Origin: Promethearchaeota archaeon
GTDB lineage: Archaea > Asgardarchaeota > Lokiarchaeia > Sigyniarchaeales > SOKP01
NCBI GenBank assembly: GCA_016840695.1
Contig: JAEORV010000060.1
Span: 1 to 7,653, forward strand
Direction: 5' to 3'
DNA: 7,653 bases
The notes beneath the pieces are model-generated. The model saw nothing but the letters and a program-made list of their open reading frames with translations, was not told the DNA's origin and did not search any database. Positions 1 to 5,057 of the stretch are shown here, one piece after another; within the stretch, counting starts at the first letter, position 1, and every line of letters starts with the position of its first letter. The translations under genes were made by a program, and so were the position numbers.

Positions 1-3
1 TAA

Positions 4-978
4 ATGTGCAGTTTTCAATATCCTTCTATTTTATTCGTTGGCCATTTTGCAAAAGATATGATAATAAAAGATAAGAAAGAACACGATCCTACCTTAGGAG
101 GAAGTGTATCTTTTGGTTCTTTATCCTTGAATACATATTCTCCCGATATTAATATTGGTATAATTTCGATTATCGGAAAAAAGAATTTTGATGACTCGTT
201 GTTAGATAAAGTAAAAAATAGGAATATTGATTTGACTGGTGTTAAATGGGTCGATGCAAATAATACCAACTTCGTTTTGGATTATCATGATCATTCAAGA
301 ACGTTAACATTAAAATCAAAGAGCCCTGATCTTGATTTTCGCGATGTTCCTAACGAATATATTAAAAACCCTCCCGAGATAATCATTTTAGCACCTCTGT
401 GTTATGAGATCTCTTATGAATACGTGAGTTTAATCCTAAAGAAGTTTCCTGAAGCTTTCATTGGAATAGACTTACAAGGTTTTATAAGAAAAATTGACGA
501 CGATGGATTAGTCTCTTATGTTCAAGATAAAGCTATTATTCGAAACATGAGAAAAATAATTGATCTTGTTGGAGAACGCTTAATATTGAAAGGTTCCGAA
601 ATTGAAATGAAGCTTTTAGCAGGAGGAAGTGAAGATCTAGACGAAGTAATGGCCCATTTCGATGATTTCAACCTGAAAGGCTTATATATAATGACGTTAG
701 GCGAAGCAGGCTCTATGTTGATTAAACACGGAGAAGAATTATTATACATTCCTGCATTTGCGTCAAGGGGCGTTATTGACGAGACTGGTGCAGGAGATGT
801 TTATTTTGCAATATTTTTACACGAATACATTAATTCTGATATGTCCTGGGGTTCAGTGCAAAAAGCAGCGTGCCTTGCCTCTTCCGCCGCATCTTTTCTC
901 GTAGAAGCAATTGGAACTGCGGGTTTTGAGACAAAAGAAGAAGTATTAAAAAGGGTAAAAAGCAAGAATTACATATAA
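4..978 (+). CDS. PfkB-family carbohydrate kinase, myo-inositol-kinase-like
   Basis: This is a complete 324-residue cytosolic ribokinase/PfkB-superfamily kinase, a normal length for the family. The N-terminal strand ILFVGHFAKDMI (9-20) and the GG substrate motif TLGGSVSFGS (30-39) are visible. In the C-terminal half are LKGSEIE (195-201), equivalent to the Mg-associated NxxE motif but with Ser for Asn, TLGEAGS (231-237), and the anion-hole/catalytic motif DETGAGD (259-265), where D265 should be the catalytic base. From memory, TLGG, IDLQGFIR (154-161) and LKGSEIE closely resemble plant myo-inositol kinases (TLGG, DIQALIR, LKASSDE), so inositol or a similar cyclitol or sugar is a reasonable substrate guess. 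Ribose, nucleoside or another sugar remain possible. A TAA lies directly before the ATG in frame, which fixes the start. The next gene follows closely on the same strand and is probably co-transcribed. The promoter lies outside the window. Confidence 0.9.
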   Translation: MCSFQYPSILFVGHFAKDMIIKDKKEHDPTLGGSVSFGSLSLNTYSPDINIGIISIIGKKNFDDSLLDKVKNRNIDLTGVKWVDANNTNFVLDYHDHSRTLTLKSKSPDLDFRDVPNEYIKNPPEIIILAPLCYEISYEYVSLILKKFPEAFIGIDLQGFIRKIDDDGLVSYVQDKAIIRNMRKIIDLVGERLILKGSEIEMKLLAGGSEDLDEVMAHFDDFNLKGLYIMTLGEAGSMLIKHGEELLYIPAFASRGVIDETGAGDVYFAIFLHEYINSDMSWGSVQKAACLASSAASFLVEAIGTAGFETKEEVLKRVKSKNYI

Positions 979-989
979 TAATAGAATTT

Positions 990-993
990 GGTG
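990..993 (+). promoter_or_regulatory. Candidate Shine-Dalgarno site (GGTG) for the membrane hydrolase gene
   Basis: GGTG matches the core of the archaeal Shine-Dalgarno sequence. It sits seven bases before an ATT codon at 1001-1003 that is in frame with the downstream gene. It is 37 bases from the first conventional start (GTG at 1031), too far to serve that codon. It therefore argues for initiation at 1001. A four-base match in AT-rich DNA can occur by chance. Confidence 0.4.
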
Positions 994-1030
994 TGTAAAT
1001 ATTCATTTAAACAGCCATTATGCCATAGGC

Positions 1031-1591
1031 GTGATTATAGCATCCATCTCTCATTATTTCATTGGATTGAATTTTTTTGAATATTTTATTATCATATTAG
1101 GCGCGTTTGCATCCGATTTTGATGTCTTATTTGTTAAATATGCAAGAGATCATAACCATCGAATGTTAATCACGCATTCAATAATTCCAAGCGTTATCGT
1201 AATAATTCTTGGAGTTATCTTCAATTGGCACGCATTGATTCTGTGTGGTATTTGTTTATTTATACATGTTTTTATAGATACTTTTGATTGGGGCACGAAT
1301 CTCTTATATTTTCCCAAAAAATTGGTTGGGCTTAAGTTTTTAATTACGAAAGACGAATTTGAAAATCTAGATAAATACCTTGCTCAATACAAGCAAAACG
1401 AGAGCTTTTTTGACTTTAAGTACTATAACTGTAAAACCTGCTTGGCTATAGAAGGCATTCTATTTCTTCTAATGATACTCTTTTCGGTGATAAACGCCCT
1501 AGAATATATAATAATTGTACCTCTCTATTTTATAGGATTATTCTTTCATTTATCGCTTCATTTCAAGTTAAAGAAGATCGAAGTAAAGTAA
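1031..1591 (+). CDS. Membrane-bound putative metal-dependent hydrolase (YdjM/DUF457 type)
   Basis: Coordinates run from the first conventional start (GTG), giving 186 residues. The pattern is that of the YdjM/DUF457 family: SDFDVL (28-33), HRMLITHS (43-50) and HVFIDTFDWG (79-88). These supply Asp/His residues (D29, D31, H43, H49, H79, D83) of the kind proposed to bind metal on the membrane face. Hydrophobic stretches at about 16-27, 51-78, 138-157 and 158-174 suggest four or five membrane helices. The substrate is unknown for most members. The family usually opens with a His about four residues before a Gly near the N-terminus. Here that motif (SHYAIG) is encoded at 1013-1030, before the GTG, so the real start is probably further upstream, possibly an ATT at 1001 after GGTG. 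The frame is open from 959. The gene follows the PfkB kinase and ends 22 bases from radA, tail to tail. The family call is fairly sure; the function is not. Confidence 0.75.
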   Translation: MIIASISHYFIGLNFFEYFIIILGAFASDFDVLFVKYARDHNHRMLITHSIIPSVIVIILGVIFNWHALILCGICLFIHVFIDTFDWGTNLLYFPKKLVGLKFLITKDEFENLDKYLAQYKQNESFFDFKYYNCKTCLAIEGILFLLMILFSVINALEYIIIVPLYFIGLFFHLSLHFKLKKIEVK

Positions 1592-1613
1592 TGATAGAGA
1601 TAAGGATCGTATC

Positions 1614-2609
1614 TTAATCTTTAATTCCTTCTTCAGTTATTGAAAAAACAGCATCTTCTTCGGGTAAATGTGGAGCGTCAATTACTTTCGCAACTCTCTG
1701 CTCTCCTTTTCCCTTTCTCAAATAGATCCTGATGGTAGCACCGTGAGCGACGATATTTCCTCCTGTATGCGTTATTGGATTCCCATAGAACACGTCTGGT
1801 TTAGCAGAAACTTGATTTGTAACAAGAGCTGCTAACTCGTCGTAGGTTTCTGTTAATCTCAGTAAATCGTGAATATGACTGTTAAGAAGTTGTTGTCTTG
1901 TCGCTAATGTACCTCTACCGATGTATTCACTACGAAAATGAGTAATAAGCGAATCAACCACGATCAACTTCACGTTGTTTTCTTCGATGATCTTTGAAGC
2001 ATCTTTAATCAATAAAATTTGGTGATCACTATTGTATGCTCGTCCAACGATGATGTTTTTCAGAACTTCCCTATTATCTAAATTTCTTCCTTCTGCCATT
2101 TGTATTATCCTTTCTGGCCTGAAGGTACCTTCAGTGTCGATATATAAGGCTGAACCTTCAAGACCTCCCTCCTCAGCGGATAATTGAACATTAACACAGA
2201 GTTGATGTGCCAGTTGGGTTTTTCCCGTTCTATATTCTCCAAATAGCTCAGTCAAGGCTCCAGGTTCTATTCCTCCTCCTAAGAGGTCGTCTAAATTCTG
2301 GCTTCCCGTGCTCAACTTTCTTATTTTTCTCCTCTTTTCCCATATTAAATCGGCAGATTTAAATCCCAATTTTTCTGCATCTTGAGCTGCTTTAACTATT
2401 TTAGACGCAGTTTTTTCTCCTATTCCCGCATCTATTAAATTAGATATGGGACACAAGGCTAACGCTCGTACGCTCGTAATTCCTTCGTCCTTTAGTTTTT
2501 TTAAAGTAACTTCTCCGATGCCTGGTAAATCCTTCAATAAATTGCCCACTTTTTCATCTTCATTGTCAATTGCACTTTCTGCCTTAGCTGGAGCCTTTTT
2601 TTTTGCCAT
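1614..2609 (-). CDS. radA: DNA repair and recombination protein RadA
   Basis: RadA is the archaeal RecA/Rad51 recombinase: an ATPase that forms filaments on single-stranded DNA and carries out strand exchange. At 331 residues it is full length and has no intein. It has a basic N-terminal tail, a helix-hairpin-helix domain (about 22-77, [12 protein letters not shown] and [10 protein letters not shown]), a polymerisation motif FKSA (83-86), Walker [10 protein letters not shown] (124-132, K130/T131), [10 protein letters not shown] with E160, Walker B LIVVDS (215-220), loop L1 (about 226-240), loop L2 after TNQV (264-267) and the ATP-cap segment [12 protein letters not shown] (311-322). The C-terminal half is typically archaeal. 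Walker A with Arg-Thr and the [10 protein letters not shown] segment are like eukaryotic Rad51/Dmc1; most archaeal RadAs I recall have GEFGSGKTQ and DTENTFRPER. The ATG is chosen because the MAKKK-type tail starts there. No Shine-Dalgarno site is visible and a TATA-like box lies 22 bases upstream, which suggests a leaderless or nearly leaderless mRNA. Confidence 0.98.
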   Translation of the reverse strand: MAKKKAPAKAESAIDNEDEKVGNLLKDLPGIGEVTLKKLKDEGITSVRALALCPISNLIDAGIGEKTASKIVKAAQDAEKLGFKSADLIWEKRRKIRKLSTGSQNLDDLLGGGIEPGALTELFGEYRTGKTQLAHQLCVNVQLSAEEGGLEGSALYIDTEGTFRPERIIQMAEGRNLDNREVLKNIIVGRAYNSDHQILLIKDASKIIEENNVKLIVVDSLITHFRSEYIGRGTLATRQQLLNSHIHDLLRLTETYDELAALVTNQVSAKPDVFYGNPITHTGGNIVAHGATIRIYLRKGKGEQRVAKVIDAPHLPEEDAVFSITEEGIKD

Positions 2610-2627
2610 GTTTCATCATAAGTTTAG

Positions 2628-2634
2628 ATATAAT
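2628..2634 (-). promoter_or_regulatory. TATA-like box upstream of radA
   Basis: On the minus strand this reads ATTATAT, centred about 22 bases before the radA ATG. With the usual 25-base TATA-to-start spacing, transcription would begin at about the start codon, consistent with a leaderless message and the absence of a ribosome site. The 111-base gap to the upstream membrane-protein gene also favours radA having its own promoter. AT-rich DNA makes chance matches likely. Confidence 0.35.
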
Positions 2635-2720
2635 TTGGATAATCAACTAAGTTATAATCAGTAATCAGCAATAATAATATTTACTTAATAATTAAAAAAT
2701 AATAGAAAAAAATTTGATAT

Positions 2721-3404
2721 TTATTCCTTTTTCGTTATCATCAGTAACACGATAAATAAGATCAAGCACATCAGGAATGTCAGAACACCAGCAGCAGCGG
2801 GTAACCAAATGAAACTCAGGAATAGGAACGGAAGGATAAATACTAATGTGATGATAAAGAGCGCTGGTAATGGGAGCTCCTCGTCCTTGATGTCGAGTAT
2901 CATTGGCACGATGGCCAAGACTATCATTAATGTTGCAGAAAGCTGGAATGCAGTTCTCACAGCACTGTTCCAATTAGCTACCTCTGAGTGTACATTTGGT
3001 AACCAAAAGAATAACAATTTTTCAGTCTCAGGATATTGAAGTGCGGGAACCGATTCTGGAAGAATTGCCGTAATAACCAATTGTACTAGCAGTCCTAATA
3101 GCAAGAATAACACGATATCGTCGAATTCTTTAGTTTTACGATATACAAAGATCAAATCACGTAACAAGCAGATATCTAATAATACAAACAAAACAAGATA
3201 TACCATGAGGACATCAATGTTTTCGAAGACGGAACCTGTAACGGAAGTTAAATACCACAAATAGTTAACTGGAAGTACAACGATGATATATGCAAAATAG
3301 GAATATTTTTCATTTCTCTTGAATAAATCGAAGAACAAAAATATCCCAAAAATTACAAAGAAACTAATGAGTAACACCATAGATGTTAAGTCTAATTCAG
3401 ACAT
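2721..3404 (-). CDS. Seven-helix membrane protein of unknown function
   Basis: I do not recognise a family. The 227-residue product is almost entirely hydrophobic, with likely membrane helices at about 8-26, 36-53, 63-82, 95-114, 150-170, 178-198 and 202-222. Charged or polar connectors separate them: FKRNEK after helix 1, VYRKTKEFDD after helix 3, a longer loop with PESVPALQYPETEK after helix 4, and DIKDEELP after helix 5. There is no cleavable signal peptide, no CxxC or other metal motif and no transporter signature; the C-terminus is a short basic tail (TKKE). The ATG has AAAGGA seven bases upstream and a TATA-like box about 48 bases upstream, so expression looks genuine. It lies between the mutase-like gene and radA on the same strand, with gaps of 100 and 111 bases, which does not suggest a tight operon. 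It could be a lineage-specific integral membrane protein or a small transporter-like protein; I would not assign a role. Confidence 0.8.
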   Translation of the reverse strand: MSELDLTSMVLLISFFVIFGIFLFFDLFKRNEKYSYFAYIIVVLPVNYLWYLTSVTGSVFENIDVLMVYLVLFVLLDICLLRDLIFVYRKTKEFDDIVLFLLLGLLVQLVITAILPESVPALQYPETEKLLFFWLPNVHSEVANWNSAVRTAFQLSATLMIVLAIVPMILDIKDEELPLPALFIITLVFILPFLFLSFIWLPAAAGVLTFLMCLILFIVLLMITKKE

Positions 3405-3411
3405 TTTTTCA

Positions 3412-3417
3412 TCCTTT
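3412..3417 (-). promoter_or_regulatory. Shine-Dalgarno site of the seven-helix membrane protein gene
   Basis: On the minus strand this reads AAAGGA and ends seven bases before the ATG at 3404-3402. It complements the 16S rRNA 3' tail well and supports that start codon. Confidence 0.5.
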
Positions 3418-3437
3418 ATTTTTTTTTAATATTATTT

Positions 3438-3451
3438 TATTATTATTATTA
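3438..3451. repeat. Short ATT trinucleotide run
   Basis: About four and a half copies of ATT/TAT lie in the 100-base AT-only spacer between the mutase-like gene and the membrane-protein gene. On the minus strand it falls between the TATA-like box and the ribosome site of the membrane-protein gene, so it would be near or inside that leader. It is low-complexity spacer DNA; no function is evident. Confidence 0.5.
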
Positions 3452-3456
3452 TATAG
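3449..3456 (-). promoter_or_regulatory. TATA-like box of the seven-helix membrane protein gene
   Basis: On the minus strand this reads CTATATAA, preceded by a purine-rich CAAAATA that could act as the BRE. It is centred about 48 bases before the ATG, which predicts a leader of about 22 bases containing the AAAGGA ribosome site. The coherent order of BRE, TATA, Shine-Dalgarno and ATG makes this one of the better promoter candidates here. Confidence 0.45.
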
Positions 3457-3504
3457 TATTTTGAAATTTATTCTTTTATTAAAATTGTGATATTATTATG
3501 ATAC

Positions 3505-4884
3505 TCACATATCAAGAATCATTCTTTCGATATTAGCAACCATGTTTTTTGCTTTTTCTATGTCTTCAGATTCTGCGGTGAGCAGGATTGCGTCCCTATA
3601 TAATGCCACTTTCACTAAAGTATATACATCATCGCCGATAACCTTTAATTCATTTAAAATATCGTGATATTTTAACCCGTACTCCATTAGTTTTTCTCTC
3701 AAACGTATGTGAATGTTTTCTATTAAATCTTCTGAGACGGGGATCGAACGATTTATTTTTTTCCCTTTGGGAAAACCTCGAGTGAGACTGCTAATGAGAT
3801 CGTTCTGAATGCTCATGATTTCGAGAATCTTTAATAGGATGAAATTACCATCGCTAAGCGGACCTAATTGTGGAAAATAAAACTTTAAGGTGTCGGCCGC
3901 TGCAAAACAAGCCCGCTCTTCTCTGATCTGCCTGGATATTTCTCCTGGATAGTTTTCAACGGCTTTAATGGGAAAACCACTTTCTTCGATGTATTTCTTC
4001 GCTACAGGGGGAATTAAGGGCGTGGTAATAATCGTGTTAGATTTTGATTTTTGAATTCTCTCGTCATACGATATGAAAAGCATCAAGAGATCCTCAAAAT
4101 TGATTTCCAGCCCATTTTCATCGATGACTAAGATCCTGCTCCCGTCAATATCGAAGCATACGCCAAGGTGACTGTTTGACGCCTTAACGATATCTGCCAC
4201 GTTTCTAATCGTGTTTATGTTTGGCACGGGTGTACTGCTTCTTTGCCTGTAATGGGTATTAAGAGCAACAATTTCGACGCCAATTTCATTGACAAGAAGC
4301 GGAGTTATTTTTCCCGTTGGACTAAACGAGCAGTCGACAACGATCTTCAAGTTTGCCTTGCTAATTCGTTTCTTATCGACAAACTGTTCTAACGATTTAA
4401 TATAAATATCGGTTGTTTGCGGTATGGCGTTAATTTGACCAATTTCGCTAGGATCGACTCTTCTCACTCCTTTCGGATAGTTGTTAAAGGATTTCGTAAT
4501 TTTTTTAATTTCTGACGGCGCTAATTCGATACCTCCAGCATCAACAAACCTGACGTAGATTCCCTCCGCAGAGTGGCCTCCAGAAAAGAAAACTCCCCCG
4601 CTTGCTCCAAATCTCCTAATCGTGAATTGTAGCATGGGGAAGGTGCAATCTCCTAAATTCAAGAGGTTAACGCCAGTTGACATAACTCCCGACGTGTAGG
4701 CTCTCTTAAGCATGCGGCTGTCGTTATGATAATCCCTCCCTATTACTAACGATTCTGTTTGATTAAACAAACTTCCATGTATGGATCCTAAGGAACATGA
4801 GATTTCTGGCGTGAAGACATAATTTGCTTTCGCAACGATCCTGCCATTGAAAGTAAGTTCATCGAGCTTCTGATTCTGAGCCAT
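3505..4884 (-). CDS. Phosphohexomutase-superfamily protein, probably catalytically inactive
   Basis: This is a 459-residue homologue of archaeal phosphomannomutase/phosphoglucomutase, the usual length for the family. The fold is recognisable from VIGRDYHNDSRMLKRA (47-62), the GVNLLNLGDCTFPM segment (71-84), CFDIDGSRILVIDENG (243-258) and the C-terminal AESEDIEKAK (437-446). Catalytic motifs have decayed. TASHNP is SGGHSA (101-106), so the phosphoserine position is Gly103. The metal loop DxDxDR is DIDGSR (245-250), with Ser for the third Asp. The sugar loop GGExSGH is AAADTLK (328-334). RPSGTEP is absent near 425-431. Active members interconvert hexose 6- and 1-phosphates; this one probably cannot, and may be a structural or regulatory pseudoenzyme, as PGM5 is in animals. 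A different chemistry using Ser101 or Ser105 is less likely. The reading frame is intact with no stops, so this is selected divergence, not a pseudogene. An in-frame TAG directly before the ATG fixes the start. It is divergent from the GH57 gene. Confidence 0.87.
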   Translation of the reverse strand: MAQNQKLDELTFNGRIVAKANYVFTPEISCSLGSIHGSLFNQTESLVIGRDYHNDSRMLKRAYTSGVMSTGVNLLNLGDCTFPMLQFTIRRFGASGGVFFSGGHSAEGIYVRFVDAGGIELAPSEIKKITKSFNNYPKGVRRVDPSEIGQINAIPQTTDIYIKSLEQFVDKKRISKANLKIVVDCSFSPTGKITPLLVNEIGVEIVALNTHYRQRSSTPVPNINTIRNVADIVKASNSHLGVCFDIDGSRILVIDENGLEINFEDLLMLFISYDERIQKSKSNTIITTPLIPPVAKKYIEESGFPIKAVENYPGEISRQIREERACFAAADTLKFYFPQLGPLSDGNFILLKILEIMSIQNDLISSLTRGFPKGKKINRSIPVSEDLIENIHIRLREKLMEYGLKYHDILNELKVIGDDVYTLVKVALYRDAILLTAESEDIEKAKNMVANIERMILDM

Positions 4885-4929
4885 CTAAACCATTTAATAC
4901 TTTGAGCACAATTTCACTAATGGAAATCT

Positions 4930-4937
4930 TATATTAA
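4930..4937 (-). promoter_or_regulatory. TATA-like box of the mutase-like gene
   Basis: On the minus strand this reads TTAATATA, about 49 bases upstream of the ATG, predicting a leader of roughly 20 to 25 bases. No clear Shine-Dalgarno site precedes the ATG. The match is moderate and the region is AT-rich. Confidence 0.3.
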
Positions 4938-4939
4938 TA

Positions 4940-4949
4940 CACATATGTG
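4940..4949. promoter_or_regulatory. 10-bp perfect palindrome, candidate operator
   Basis: CACATATGTG is its own reverse complement. It sits in the 173-base region between two divergent genes, just upstream of the TATA-like box of the mutase-like gene, at the position of its BRE. A dimeric regulator bound here could block or assist TFB/TBP. A 10-bp palindrome can arise by chance and no second copy was seen in the window. Confidence 0.3.
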
Positions 4950-4987
4950 GTTAGGTATTTAACTGTTATTATAAATCTAAATACGAT

Positions 4988-5004
4988 TCTAAAAATATTT
5001 TAGA
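4988..5004. promoter_or_regulatory. Inverted repeat upstream of the GH57 promoter, candidate operator
   Basis: TCTAAAA and TTTTAGA form two perfect 7-base arms around a 3-base centre (ATA). The repeat ends nine bases before the TATA-like box of the GH57 gene, where an archaeal transcription factor could bind next to the BRE. With so short a spacer it is more likely a DNA site than an RNA hairpin. The arms are mostly A and T, so chance is a serious alternative. Confidence 0.33.
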
Positions 5005-5012
5005 CATGAATC

Positions 5013-5021
5013 CTTTAAAAA
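5013..5021 (+). promoter_or_regulatory. TATA-like box of the GH57 branching enzyme gene
   Basis: CTTTAAAAA resembles the archaeal TATA consensus and is centred about 41 bases before the ATG at 5058, predicting a leader of about 15 to 17 bases. A purine-rich AAGGA (5040-5044) lies 13 bases before the ATG, further than ideal for a ribosome site and close to the predicted 5' end of the RNA, so its role is uncertain. Confidence 0.42.
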
Positions 5022-5057
5022 CTTGTAAAACAAATAAAAAAGGAAAAATTACGTATC

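Noticed and set aside
1020..1028. ATG just before the hydrolase gene as its start codon
   Set aside because: It is in a different frame and reads ATG CCA TAG, stopping after two codons.
1592..1613. Terminator between the hydrolase gene and radA
   Set aside because: The 22-base convergent gap has no T-run on either strand and no hairpin, so no terminator could be supported.
1614..2609. Intein in RadA
   Set aside because: RadA is a common intein host, but the protein is of normal length and all conserved motifs are contiguous.
2692..2973. Cysteine- and histidine-rich minus-strand reading frame
   Set aside because: It overlaps the seven-helix membrane protein gene in another frame on the same strand, has no ribosome site and shows no protein-like pattern.
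3405..3504. AT-only spacer as a replication origin or CRISPR leader
   Set aside because: It holds only a short ATT run and promoter-like elements; there are no origin recognition boxes, no Orc1/Cdc6 gene nearby and no repeats with spacers.
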